Assembly (NCBI GenBank): GCA_030841085.1
Contig: JAVEDP010000007.1
Span: 79,129-114,602 of the forward strand
DNA length: 35,474 nucleotides
Reading direction: 5' to 3'
From: Pyrinomonadaceae bacterium
Lineage (GTDB): Bacteria; Acidobacteriota; Blastocatellia; Pyrinomonadales; Pyrinomonadaceae
The notes beneath the pieces were generated by a model. The model worked only from the letters and a program-made list of their open reading frames with translations, was not told the origin of the DNA and searched no databases. Of the stretch, positions 1 through 7,731 are shown in pieces (position 1 is the first letter of the stretch; every line of letters begins with the position of its first letter). A program made the translations under genes and the position numbers.

Positions 1-1425
1 AGCCGTTTGATTGTCGTGCTTAACGACAACGAGATGTCGATAGCGCCGGCTGTGGGCGCGTTGACTGGTTATCTAAATCGTATTCGCGGCGCCCATCCAT
101 ACCATCGTTTCAAAGAAGAAGTTGAGGAAAAGCTGCTGGCAATTCCGTCGGTGGGCGAGCGCTTGCATCATGCTGCGAAGACGGTCAAGGATGCGATTGC
201 AGCCGCTGTTTTGCCGGGAGCGCTGGTGAATGAACTTGGTTTCAAGTACATCGGCTACGTCGATGGTCACAATCCGCGAGCGTTGGTGGCTGCGTTGCGC
301 GAGGCGCAGCAGATCAAGGATGGACCAGTCATCGTTCATGCGCTGACCACCAAAGGCAAGGGACATCCGCGCGCCGAAAAAGACTACTATCGCTGGCACG
401 CGACTGGCCCGTTCGACCTGGAGAGCGGCGAAGCGATTAAGTCGAAGGCCGCAGCGCCGACCTACACCACAGTTTTCGGAAACACGCTCGCCGAGTTGAT
501 GGGCCGGGACGAAAAGATCGTGGCGCTGACGGCCGCGATGCCGGATGGCACGGGCATTTGTACCGCGCTGGAACAGTTTCCCGATCGTTCTTTCGATGTC
601 GGCATTGCCGAACAGCATTGCGTAACGTTTGCTGCCGGCATGTCGTGTGAGGGTTTGAAACCGGTTTGCGCTATCTATTCGACATTCCTTCAGCGCGGGT
701 TTGATCAGTTGGTCCACGACGTCTGTATTCAAAATTTAAATGTGAAGTTCTGTCTCGATCGCGGCGGCGTCGCGGGCGGGGATGGTCCAACTCATCACGG
801 ATTGCTCGATATCGCATATCTGCGCGGCGTTCCCAACCTGGTACTCATGGCCCCGAAGGACGAGGGCGAGATGCGTGACATGCTGTTCACTATGGTGGAA
901 CACATCGGGCCGGCTGCCATGCGTTATCCGCGAGGTAGCGGCATTGGCGCAGCAATTGATGTCGAGCCCAAGCTGTTGGAAATAGGCAAGGGCGAAATAC
1001 TGCGCGACGGCGGCGAGATTGCGATCGTGGCGTACGGCTCGATGGTCCATCCTTCACTCCAGGCTGCAGAAAATCTGGCAAAGGAAAAGATCGAAGCCAC
1101 GGTTGTCAACGCGCGTTTTGTAAAGCCGCTTGACGCGCCACTCTTGCTGGCTTTGGCGCAAACTAAGCGCCTGATAGTTACAGTTGAAGAGGCTTATCTG
1201 GCCGGCGGTTTTGGTTCGGCGGTGCTGGAATTACTGGAAGAGAATGGACTGCAGGACAAAGTTCGTGTGGTGCGCATGGGCATTCCGGATCGGCTGGTGA
1301 CGCACGGCGATCCGAAGCTGCTGCTGGCAAAATATGGATTAGATGCCGACGGTATTTACACGCGCGTCAAGGAAAGCATCGACGTGCTGGATGATCGGCG
1401 CGCTAAACGGCAAAAGGTTGGATAA
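1..1425 (+). CDS. dxs: 1-deoxy-D-xylulose-5-phosphate synthase, 5'-truncated by window edge
   Basis: Thiamine-diphosphate enzyme that condenses pyruvate and glyceraldehyde 3-phosphate, the first step of the cytosolic MEP isoprenoid pathway. The frame is open from base 1, so about 150 N-terminal residues, including the GDG part of the ThDP site, lie outside. What remains starts at the typical LIVVLNDNEMSIAP segment. It continues through VDGHN, the HALTTKGKGH linker and the pyrimidine-binding domain with DVGIAEQHCVTFAAGM (the Glu that activates ThDP), then the C-terminal transketolase-like domain ending with GIPDRLVTHGDPKLLL. A strong hairpin terminator follows at 22 bp. dxs next to tlyA and nadK is a widespread arrangement. 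Identification is secure. Confidence 0.97.
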   Translation, partial: SRLIVVLNDNEMSIAPAVGALTGYLNRIRGAHPYHRFKEEVEEKLLAIPSVGERLHHAAKTVKDAIAAAVLPGALVNELGFKYIGYVDGHNPRALVAALREAQQIKDGPVIVHALTTKGKGHPRAEKDYYRWHATGPFDLESGEAIKSKAAAPTYTTVFGNTLAELMGRDEKIVALTAAMPDGTGICTALEQFPDRSFDVGIAEQHCVTFAAGMSCEGLKPVCAIYSTFLQRGFDQLVHDVCIQNLNVKFCLDRGGVAGGDGPTHHGLLDIAYLRGVPNLVLMAPKDEGEMRDMLFTMVEHIGPAAMRYPRGSGIGAAIDVEPKLLEIGKGEILRDGGEIAIVAYGSMVHPSLQAAENLAKEKIEATVVNARFVKPLDAPLLLALAQTKRLIVTVEEAYLAGGFGSAVLELLEENGLQDKVRVVRMGIPDRLVTHGDPKLLLAKYGLDADGIYTRVKESIDVLDDRRAKRQKVG

Positions 1426-1446
1426 CTTTTTTCGCAATCGAAAAAT

Positions 1447-1490
1447 AACAACGCGCCCGTACTGCTCGGACCAGACGGGCGCGTTGTTTT
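1447..1490 (+). terminator. Rho-independent terminator after dxs, probably bidirectional
   Basis: A perfect 14-bp stem (1447-1460 with 1475-1488, GC-rich core CGCGCCCGT/ACGGGCGCG) encloses a 14-base loop and is followed by a T run. An A-rich run just before the stem would give a U run on the minus strand, so it could also stop leftward transcription. Confidence 0.9.
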
Positions 1491-1675
1491 AATGCACGAT
1501 ATGGTGGTGGTCAGTTCACAATAGTACCCGCCGGATTTCCTCCTCCATTGTTTTTACAACCAGTTAGCTACCCACGAGTTGTTTTTCCTTTTTGGCCCCC
1601 GGCTTGCTAACAAACAAGCGCCTCGACAAATGGATTGGGCCTTAAACGGCGAGCAAGCAGGGGATTTGGAGCAAA

Positions 1676-2311
1676 ATGGAATCAGAATTAACGACCGCCG
1701 AAACCGGCCTTGAATTACCTTTATCTGAGCCTCACTTTGACGACGAAGCCACCATGCTTTCGGCGCGGCCAGTCGTGCCCCTCGACGAAGTGGAACCTTA
1801 TGAAGCGCAAACACGGTCGCGCCTTCCTCGCTGGTGGGTGCTTGCCGCTACCATCGCTGGCGCAATGCTGCTGGGCGTTGTTGTGGGCGCGGGTTATTAC
1901 TCGTTTGCGAGTCGAGAATCTGCGCACGCATTGATCGATACGGAGAGTATTGCTGCCGGAGTTGACGGGATGGCTACGGCAGCTCCAGTTACGACCGGTA
2001 ACAGCGACGCAGCGCCCGTAGTCAATCACACGTCGGCTGCGGAGCCAAACACTGAGCTTGGCACAAGACAAGTTCCAGCCGCAGTGCCTCAACCAGAAGT
2101 CTCTGCAAATGAATCCCGAAAACCAACGGCGCGGCGCGTGGACGTACTGACCTCTCGTTCGAGTCCCGATGAAATGCAAACCCGCGAGGAACGCAAGCTA
2201 CGCCGAGAAGCAGAAAAGCGCATACGCGAATTGGAGCGCGAAAGTCGCAACCCTAAATCTCGTGATCTAACCCGGATTCGAGAAATCTTCGAAGGCCCAC
2301 AAAGACCCTAA
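1676..2311 (+). CDS. Hypothetical single-pass membrane protein
   Basis: A 211-residue protein of no family I recognise. An acidic N-terminal part of about 50 residues is followed by basic residues (RSRLPRWW) and one strong membrane segment at about 54-76 (VLAATIAGAMLLGVVVGAGYY). A low-complexity Ala/Pro/Thr stretch follows at about 85-150. The C-terminus is very charged and probably a helical coil (about 170-195, EERKLRREAEKRIRELERE). This architecture suggests a bitopic envelope protein with a cytoplasmic N-terminus. GGAG lies 7 bases before the ATG. It ends 20 bp before tlyA and may be co-transcribed with it. The function is unknown. Confidence 0.75.
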   Translation: MESELTTAETGLELPLSEPHFDDEATMLSARPVVPLDEVEPYEAQTRSRLPRWWVLAATIAGAMLLGVVVGAGYYSFASRESAHALIDTESIAAGVDGMATAAPVTTGNSDAAPVVNHTSAAEPNTELGTRQVPAAVPQPEVSANESRKPTARRVDVLTSRSSPDEMQTREERKLRREAEKRIRELERESRNPKSRDLTRIREIFEGPQRP

Positions 2312-2331
2312 CAAGCAGTAAACTGTGGGGC

Positions 2332-3102
2332 GTGAAATCCGATCAATCCCATCAGTCCGATCAGCCTGAGCGAATCGACAAGTTGCTGGTTCAGCGCGGT
2401 CTAGCCGAATCGCGCACCAAAGCGCAGGCGATGGTAATGGCCGGCATCGTGCTGGTTAACGAGCAACGCATCGACAAGCCATCGGAATCAATTCCAGCCA
2501 ACGCCCAAATTCGAATCAAAGGTGGCGACTATCCTTCGTCGCGCTGTGTAGGTCGCGGCGGTCTGAAACTCGAAGCCGCATTGCGTGAATTTCAAATCGA
2601 CGCAACCGAGTTGGAGTGTCTCGACGTCGGCGCTTCAACCGGCGGCTTTACCGACTGCCTGCTGCAACACGGCGCGCGCCAGGTCGTTTCCGTCGACGTC
2701 GGGCACAACCAAATCGATTGGCGACTGCGAACTGACGCGCGCGTCGAGGTAAGGGAAGGTATCAATGCGCGCTACCTCAAGCCGTCTGACTTCAAAAGTC
2801 TGTTCGATCTGGTCGTGATGGATGTTTCGTTCATTTCGGCAACGAAAATATTTCCCGCGATCATCCCACTTCTAAATGCTGATGGTCGTTTGATCGTGCT
2901 GATCAAGCCGCAGTTTGAAGTTGGCCGCGGTGAAGTCGGCAAGGGAGGCATTGTTCGCGATCCGGAAAAACACGCGCGAGTAATTACAGAAGTAAATCAG
3001 GTAGCCAAAGAGCTCGGCCTTGTTGTGCGAAACGTAATCGAGTCGCCGCTGCGCGGCGCTGACGGTAACCTGGAATTCCTTGCGCTCTACGAGAAAGATT
3101 AA
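2332..3102 (+). CDS. tlyA: TlyA-family rRNA 2'-O-methyltransferase (hemolysin A family)
   Basis: 256 residues. An N-terminal S4 RNA-binding domain (about 13-75, RIDKLLVQRGLAESRTKAQ) precedes an FtsJ-type Rossmann methyltransferase. The SAM motif is LDVGASTGGFTDCLL near 102-116; VVMDVSFIS and LIKPQFEVGR mark the later catalytic strands. In characterised members the enzyme 2'-O-methylates 16S and/or 23S rRNA; the target here is not visible. GTG at 2332 is the likely start because no ATG lies close and S4 begins about 12 residues in. The first residues (SDQSHQSDQ) are encoded by a 9-base repeat. The stop codon abuts a palindromic repeat. The dxs-tlyA-nadK context is typical. Confidence 0.93.
   Translation: MKSDQSHQSDQPERIDKLLVQRGLAESRTKAQAMVMAGIVLVNEQRIDKPSESIPANAQIRIKGGDYPSSRCVGRGGLKLEAALREFQIDATELECLDVGASTGGFTDCLLQHGARQVVSVDVGHNQIDWRLRTDARVEVREGINARYLKPSDFKSLFDLVVMDVSFISATKIFPAIIPLLNADGRLIVLIKPQFEVGRGEVGKGGIVRDPEKHARVITEVNQVAKELGLVVRNVIESPLRGADGNLEFLALYEKD
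2338..2366 (+). repeat. Short repeat of 9-base period inside the tlyA 5' end
   Basis: Three degenerate units of the type TCCGATCAA/TCCCATCAG/TCCGATCAG in a row. The period is a multiple of three, so it reads as SDQ SHQ SDQ at the N-terminus of TlyA, ahead of the S4 domain. Confidence 0.65.
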
Positions 3103-3238
3103 GAGCGGGGGCAAGCCCACCTTCCCGACCTTGAGCTAATCAAAGTGTGAGCTCTAATCTCACAAGTATGCCTTCCAAACCAACTTGGTGTATCGGTCAG
3201 GCAAGCTCTCAGGTCAGGAAGGGGGCATGCCCCCGCTG
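3103..3238. repeat. Palindromic element: inverted arms around about 80 bp
   Basis: Left arm 3103-3131 and right arm 3211-3238 are inverted copies of one another with about three mismatches. Each arm carries a GCGGGGGCAAGCCC-like core followed by a CTTCCnGACCT tail. The element fills the tlyA-nadK gap. A diverged arm of the same family recurs at 15549-15580. Apart from it I see nothing convincing in 3103-3339. Confidence 0.75.
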
Positions 3239-3339
3239 CTTCGCATATTGCTCCTCAACTGTGCTTGCAGTTACCATGGCGACCGCTTTCCTAAACATTT
3301 CCAGTTTTGCTTCTAAAACGCGATTGGTCGCCAGGCACG

Positions 3340-4233
3340 ATGACGAACTCAATTAAACGCGTCGGCGTAGTTCTCAAGCCACATCAACCGGAGGCGCTGA
3401 AAACGATGTGCGAGCTGGCTGTCTGGCTTGCTGAGCGCGGCCTGACGCTGGTGGGCGGACCAGAAATTGAGCGCGACACAATCTCCAAACGAACAGGCTG
3501 CGCTGTAGCCGAAGTCGCACCCGAACACCTCGCGGCCAATGTCGATCTTGTGTTGGTGCTGGGCGGCGACGGCACGATGATCGCCACCTCGCGCATGGTC
3601 GCTGACACCGAAGTGCCGGTGCTGGGTATTAACTTTGGCGGCCTTGGTTACCTGGCCGAGTTTCGCATAGAAGAATTGTACACGGCGCTCGAATCGATTC
3701 TTTCCGGCAATTATCGTTTGGACAAACGCGTCATGCTCTCGGTCGAACTGCCCGGGGATCAGCAAGGGCCGCAAGCGGCACAAGCGGTTCATCGCGTGCT
3801 GAACGACGTGGTCATAAACAAATCGGCGCTGGCGCGCATCATCGAGATTGAAGCCTATCTAAACGATCAGTTCGTCAATTCGTTTCGCGCCGACGGTTTG
3901 ATTGTTTCCACGCCGACCGGCTCAACCGCTTACAATCTTTCCGCCGGCGGGCCGGTAATATTTCCCTCGATGAATGCGGTGGTCATCACGCCGATTTGTC
4001 CCTTCACACTTTCTAATCGACCGATCGTGGTTCCTGACGATGCCACGATCGAGCTGCGTCTGAAGACGGACCAAGAAGACGTGGCGTTAACGCTGGATGG
4101 GCAGGTTGGTTTTCCGTTGAAGATCGACGATCGAGTTGTGATTCGCAAAAGCAAGACGACTTTCAATCTGGTTCAGCCGATGAACAGAAATTATTTCGAC
4201 GTGCTGCGTGACAAGTTGCGCTGGGGGAGATGA
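3340..4233 (+). CDS. nadK: NAD kinase
   Basis: Phosphorylates NAD to NADP with ATP or polyphosphate in the cytosol. From the ATG at 3340 it is 297 residues, normal for the family. Upstream in-frame codons to 3307 lie outside the conserved domain, which starts at IKRVGVVLKPHQ. It shows the GGDGTM motif (about 75-80), GINFGGLGYLAEF, an NDVVINKSA segment, and the diagnostic STPTGSTAYNLSAGGP loop at about 190-205. The C-terminal beta-sandwich contains LTLDGQVGFPL. Its start is separated from tlyA by a repeat element, and a heptamer repeat begins just after its stop. Confidence 0.95.
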   Translation: MTNSIKRVGVVLKPHQPEALKTMCELAVWLAERGLTLVGGPEIERDTISKRTGCAVAEVAPEHLAANVDLVLVLGGDGTMIATSRMVADTEVPVLGINFGGLGYLAEFRIEELYTALESILSGNYRLDKRVMLSVELPGDQQGPQAAQAVHRVLNDVVINKSALARIIEIEAYLNDQFVNSFRADGLIVSTPTGSTAYNLSAGGPVIFPSMNAVVITPICPFTLSNRPIVVPDDATIELRLKTDQEDVALTLDGQVGFPLKIDDRVVIRKSKTTFNLVQPMNRNYFDVLRDKLRWGR

Positions 4234-4234
4234 C

Positions 4235-4385
4235 GAGTTTCAAGTTTCGAGTTTCAAGTTCCAAGTTAGCTTGAAACTGAACCGCCAAGCGTGAAGCTGC
4301 AAACCTGAACCCGAACATGGAACCTTAGACTTGAAACCTGGAACTCGCGCATGAAACTCGAAACCCGAAACTCGAAACTCAAAAC
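4235..4385. repeat. Heptamer repeat arrays in inverted orientation
   Basis: 4235-4262 holds degenerate tandem GTTTCAA/GTTTCGA units of 7 bases. The complementary form (GAAACTC/GAAACCC) reappears as tandem units at 4353-4385, with scattered units between. The arrays can pair into a long hairpin. The right array contains the start codon of the following transporter and its first codons. Confidence 0.8.
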
Positions 4386-5706
4386 CGGCGCTCGTCCCTG
4401 GTATAGACCTTCCCTTACGACTCAAATTCTAATTGGCCTGCTGGCGGGCGGCTTGCTCGGATACATCAGCCCCGACTGGGGCAACCGCGTCTATTTTCTT
4501 CGCGACATTTTTCTAAATCTGATCAAATCGATAATCGCGCCGCTGATCTTTGCGACGCTCGTGGTGGGAATCGCGGGCGGCGGCGACTTAAAAAAAGTCG
4601 GGCGTATGGGTCTGAAGGCGCTGCTGTATTTTGAGATAGTTACTACGATTGCGCTTTTCATTGGCCTCGGGATCGTAAATCTCACTAAGCCAGGTTATGG
4701 CGTTGCGCTAACGGCGGTACGTGACATTAGCCAGTTGCAACAAACACACCCACAGGGATTTCGCGACATGCTCGTCCATATTTTCCCTTCGAGCGTGCTG
4801 GACGCGATGGTGCGTGGCGATGTGCTGCAAATCGTAGCTTTCTCGGCGTTGTTTGCAGTGGCCGTCTCGGCGATGGGTAAAGTCGCTGCGCCAATCCTGC
4901 GCGGGTGCGAGGCGCTGTCGCAGGTGATGTTCAAATTTACCGGCTACGTGATGATGTTTGCGCCAATTGGCGTTGGCGCAGCGATGGCCCACACGATTGC
5001 GACCAATGGCTTAGGCGTTCTGGTAAACCTCGGAAAACTAATCGGCTCACTCTACCTTGCGCTCGTCGTGCTGGTGGTCTTTGTCTTTGGGTCCGTAATG
5101 ATTATTGCGCGCGTGCCCATCAAGCAGTTTCTAAGAGCGGTGCGCGAGCCGTTCACTATTGCGTTTGCTACGACCAGCAGCGAGTCCGCGTTGCCAAAGG
5201 CGATGGAAGTGATGGAACGGTTCGGCGTGCCGCGGCGTGTCGTGGGTTTTGTGATGCCTACTGGTTACAGCTTCAATCTTGATGGCACGACTCTTTACCT
5301 GGCGATGGCGTCAGTGTTTGTAGCGCAAGCTGCGGAGGCAACCACGGGCCAGCACCTAAGCTTTGGCCGGCAAATCGTGATGATGTTGACGTTGATGATC
5401 ACTTCTAAAGGAGTGGCCGGCGTGCCACGTGCAGCGCTGGTGATTTTGCTGGCGACGCTTAACAACTTTTTGCCGAATGGTCTGGGCGCAATTGGCGTTG
5501 CCGTGATCTTCGGAGTAGACGAGTTGATGGACATGGGCCGCACGTCCGTGAATGTTTTGGGAAACTGTCTGGCTACCGTGGTGGTCGCGCGTTGGGAAGG
5601 CGAATTTGATGATAAACGCGCGCGTGTTTTTGGCACGCCGGAAGAAGCGCGACTTGATTTGCGTGAAGGCGACGTTGCCTTTGCTGACGCGGTCGCCGAA
5701 GGCTAA
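4351..5706 (+). CDS. Dicarboxylate/amino-acid:cation symporter (DAACS, GltP/DctA-like)
   Basis: 451 residues with about eight hydrophobic segments and two re-entrant loops, the fold of the SLC1-type Na+- or H+-coupled carriers for glutamate/aspartate or C4-dicarboxylates. Family motifs are the Ser-rich hairpin TTSSESALPKAMEV, then GYSFNLDGTTLYLAMASVF (counterpart of NMDGT), and the second hairpin ITSKGVAGVPRAALVIL. The substrate cannot be decided by eye. The start is unusual: the ATG and about 11 codons (MKLETRNSKLKTGAR) lie in the heptamer repeat, and the first conserved residues follow at WYRPSLTTQ. An alternative start would need a rare codon further in, so the repeat-encoded start is the best available. 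Confidence 0.93.
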   Translation: MKLETRNSKLKTGARPWYRPSLTTQILIGLLAGGLLGYISPDWGNRVYFLRDIFLNLIKSIIAPLIFATLVVGIAGGGDLKKVGRMGLKALLYFEIVTTIALFIGLGIVNLTKPGYGVALTAVRDISQLQQTHPQGFRDMLVHIFPSSVLDAMVRGDVLQIVAFSALFAVAVSAMGKVAAPILRGCEALSQVMFKFTGYVMMFAPIGVGAAMAHTIATNGLGVLVNLGKLIGSLYLALVVLVVFVFGSVMIIARVPIKQFLRAVREPFTIAFATTSSESALPKAMEVMERFGVPRRVVGFVMPTGYSFNLDGTTLYLAMASVFVAQAAEATTGQHLSFGRQIVMMLTLMITSKGVAGVPRAALVILLATLNNFLPNGLGAIGVAVIFGVDELMDMGRTSVNVLGNCLATVVVARWEGEFDDKRARVFGTPEEARLDLREGDVAFADAVAEG

Positions 5707-5733
5707 TCCAACTAGGTTCAGGAATTATTCGCT

Positions 5734-6498
5734 ATGCTTTTTCCTCTTTACGACGACAACAGCGATCGCGCTACCACGCCGATCGTCAATTACATTCTGA
5801 TCGCCATCAACATCCTGGTGTTTGTGTTTTTGCAGCAATTGGGCACAAACGACAAATTCACGTATGCCTACTCGACTGTGCCGGAAGAGATTAGAAGCGG
5901 TCGCGACGTGCGCACGCCCGATCGCGTGGTCGAAGCGCCGGTAACCGGACAACAGCTTTTACTTCCCGGTCTGCAACCGACGCCATTCTCGGTTTACCTG
6001 ACGCTGATCTTTTCGATGTTCATGCATGGCGGCATTGCGCACATTGCCGGCAACATGTTGTTCCTCTGGATATTTGGCGACAACGTAGAAGACCGCATGG
6101 GCCATTTGAGATATTTAATCTTTTATCTGCTGACCGGAGTGCTGGCATCGCTGGCCCATGTGTTGACGACCATCATGTTTGCTGTCGATCAGAGTAGTCT
6201 GCTGGTGCCAAGTCTAGGCGCTTCAGGTGCAATCTCGGGCGTACTGGGCGCCTACATTGTGCTGCATCCGAAACGCCGGGTGACTGTAATAATGTTTCGT
6301 TTTCTCACTGACGTTCCCGCGTACGTCGCGGTCGGAATTTGGTTCGCGTTTCAACTAATCAGCGGATTGGGCGTTTTAGGTGGCGGTTCGCAACAGGGTG
6401 GCGTGGCGTACGCGGCGCACATTGGCGGATTTGTCGCGGGCGTGGTGCTGGTCAAGTTTTTTACGATCGGCCGCGGGCCGACCGCTGCTTACCCGTGA
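5734..6498 (+). CDS. Rhomboid-family intramembrane serine protease
   Basis: 254 residues. It begins with MLFPLYDDN, a soluble segment typical of this bacterial subfamily, then a first membrane helix at about 18-34. A periplasmic insertion (about 45-85) is followed by five more helices. Catalytic elements are HGGIAHIAGNMLFLWIFG (oxyanion-side His/Asn), the GASG nucleophile motif with Ser164, and the active-site His229 in AAHIGGFVAG. It cleaves membrane proteins within the bilayer; the substrate is unknown. It starts 27 bp after the symporter stop and may share its transcript. A long perfect-type hairpin lies downstream. Confidence 0.93.
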   Translation: MLFPLYDDNSDRATTPIVNYILIAINILVFVFLQQLGTNDKFTYAYSTVPEEIRSGRDVRTPDRVVEAPVTGQQLLLPGLQPTPFSVYLTLIFSMFMHGGIAHIAGNMLFLWIFGDNVEDRMGHLRYLIFYLLTGVLASLAHVLTTIMFAVDQSSLLVPSLGASGAISGVLGAYIVLHPKRRVTVIMFRFLTDVPAYVAVGIWFAFQLISGLGVLGGGSQQGGVAYAAHIGGFVAGVVLVKFFTIGRGPTAAYP

Positions 6499-6539
6499 TT
6501 ATTCGCTGGTGATGATAGAGGCGCTCGTTTGTATTAACT

Positions 6540-6632
6540 CTGTGCGTCCTTTGTGCCCTCTGTGTCTCCGTGGTGAGCTCGCCGCCAAATATGATTCACC
6601 ACAGAGACACAGAGAGCACAAAGGACGCACAG
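6540..6632. repeat. Long inverted repeat, 37-bp arms
   Basis: Arms 6540-6576 and 6596-6632 match in 35 of 37 positions and enclose a 19-base loop. The arm sequence (ACAGAGACACAGAG-type, ending ACGCACAG) is a short-word repeat of a kind I know from dispersed repeats in other environmental bacteria. It occupies the gap between the rhomboid gene and queF and would fold into a very stable RNA hairpin, but lacks a T run. Confidence 0.88.
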
Positions 6633-6724
6633 AGAAATCCCAATTCGCCCCGTCGCTTCCATGAAATTGCCTCAGGCGATCCTTCTCAGTTAAGATCAGC
6701 CTTCCCCTTTTCAAGGAGCAAGCC

Positions 6725-7147
6725 ATGGCAATTAAGGAAAGCGCGATCGCGCCGGTTAATCAGCAGGGTCTCGACATTCAATCCACTCCGCGCGCGGAGA
6801 TGGAACTCTATCCGCTCGATACTTTCGCCTACGAATTTCCCGGTAAAGAAATCAAGATCGATTTCGAGATCACTGAGTTTACTGCCATCTGCCCCTTCTC
6901 AGACTTTCCGGATTTTGCCACCATCCGTCTCGAATATGTTCCCAACGAACGCTGCGTCGAGTTGAAAAGCCTGAAGCTTTACATCAATTCCTTTCGCAAC
7001 ATCAAGATCTTTCACGAGCACGTCGTCAACGTGATCCTCGACGACTTCGTGCGCGCGTGCGATCCGTTGAGCGTCGAGATTGAAGGTGACTTTCACGTGC
7101 GCGGGAATATTAAGACGGTGGTGCGGGGGAGCTATACGAGGAAGTGA
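6725..7147 (+). CDS. queF: NADPH-dependent 7-cyano-7-deazaguanine reductase
   Basis: Reduces preQ0 to preQ1 in queuosine biosynthesis, cytosolic, tunnelling-fold family. 140 residues, the size of the short (B. subtilis-type) enzyme. The catalytic Cys56 and Asp63 are in [10 protein letters not shown]. The substrate-binding segment [15 protein letters not shown] has Leu where Ser is common. [12 protein letters not shown] follows. The start ATG is preceded by AAGGAG at good spacing. No preQ1 riboswitch-like sequence is evident upstream, only the end of the inverted repeat. The stop codon merges with a heptamer repeat. No other queuosine genes are in view. Confidence 0.95.
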   Translation: MAIKESAIAPVNQQGLDIQSTPRAEMELYPLDTFAYEFPGKEIKIDFEITEFTAICPFSDFPDFATIRLEYVPNERCVELKSLKLYINSFRNIKIFHEHVVNVILDDFVRACDPLSVEIEGDFHVRGNIKTVVRGSYTRK

Positions 7148-7174
7148 GCAGTGGGCAGTGAGCAGTGGGCAGTC
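7147..7174 (+). repeat. Heptamer repeat GCAGTGR
   Basis: Four tandem 7-base units alternating GCAGTGG and GCAGTGA directly after queF; the queF stop codon TGA is contiguous with the array. It is related in sequence to the GGCAGTC array near 18.9 kb. Confidence 0.75.
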
Positions 7175-7226
7175 AACCTCGTGCTGGGAATTCCGAACAA
7201 AGGAAGTGAAATAGAACATCGTTTGT

Positions 7227-7413
7227 CTTTTCGCTCCAGCGGGGCGAGATGTTTATAGCCTGGTGATCCTTTTCTTTGCTCTAGCTCCGGAGGAGCGTTA
7301 CCGCTTTGCCCGACCAGGTTATCGCTCTGCTGCCGGGTTTCGCTCCTACCGGAGCGAGATCCTTTTGGGGTACGTTCGTAGCTATAAACATCTCGCTCCG
7401 CTGGAAGCGAAAG
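7227..7413. repeat. MITE-like element with about 33-bp inverted ends
   Basis: Ends 7227-7259 and 7381-7413 are inverted copies differing by one substitution and one inserted base, with core CGAGATGTTTATAGC. The interior has smaller palindromes such as AGCTCCGGAGGAGC near 7290 and GCTCCTACCGGAGC near 7341. No transposase is inside, so it is either non-autonomous or a structured RNA repeat. It fills most of the 350-bp gap 7148-7497. Confidence 0.75.
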
Positions 7414-7451
7414 CCAACTCCGCTGTTGCATTTGGAAATTGAATCGACCAA

Positions 7452-7482
7452 AGACAACGAACAACTGACAACTGACAACTGG
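7452..7482 (+). repeat. Heptamer repeat AACTGAC
   Basis: About three tandem 7-base units (AACTGAC) just upstream of the small membrane protein. It is a third 7-base family between queF and the MFS gene. Confidence 0.7.
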
Positions 7483-7497
7483 CTACTAACATCGCGG

Positions 7498-7728
7498 ATG
7501 ACATTCACGACTATCTCCATCATCGCCGGCGCCATCCTGCTGGCGATTTTCTTTCTAATTGCCAGGCTCGCAATCCGCTGGGCCGCGCGCCTGACGATCG
7601 TCGGCGTAATTCTCATCGCCTTGATTGGCGTGGGAATTTTCTGGTGGTGGGGAAACCGCCTCGCCGGGCCATCATCACCCTCGAACCGCGAACGCCCGCC
7701 GGCGGCCAGGCGAAGTCCTTCTCGTTGA
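7498..7728 (+). CDS. Small two-helix membrane protein
   Basis: 76 residues from the ATG at 7498. The frame is open further upstream to 7306, but that part reads through repeats and is unlikely to be coding. Two hydrophobic segments lie at about 5-24 and 33-52, ending GIFWWWGNRL, followed by a Pro/Ser/Arg-rich tail. No family is recognised. Its stop is 3 bases before the MFS start, so the two are probably translated from one message. Confidence 0.55.
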   Translation: MTFTTISIIAGAILLAIFFLIARLAIRWAARLTIVGVILIALIGVGIFWWWGNRLAGPSSPSNRERPPAARRSPSR

Positions 7729-7731
7729 GCA

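Noticed and set aside
1505-1560. Minus-strand tail reading GGGNPAGTIVN before a stop, facing the dxs terminator
   Set aside because: It looks like the end of a secreted protein, but the frame closes after 18 codons upstream; at most an old remnant, too short to call.
3147-3356. 69-codon plus-strand frame between tlyA and nadK
   Set aside because: It runs through a palindromic repeat and overlaps the nadK start in another frame; the residues look random and it has no ribosome site.
7306-7497. Upstream extension of the small membrane protein
   Set aside because: It is made of the MITE end and the AACTGAC heptamers; the ATG at 7498 gives a cleaner start right before the hydrophobic segment.
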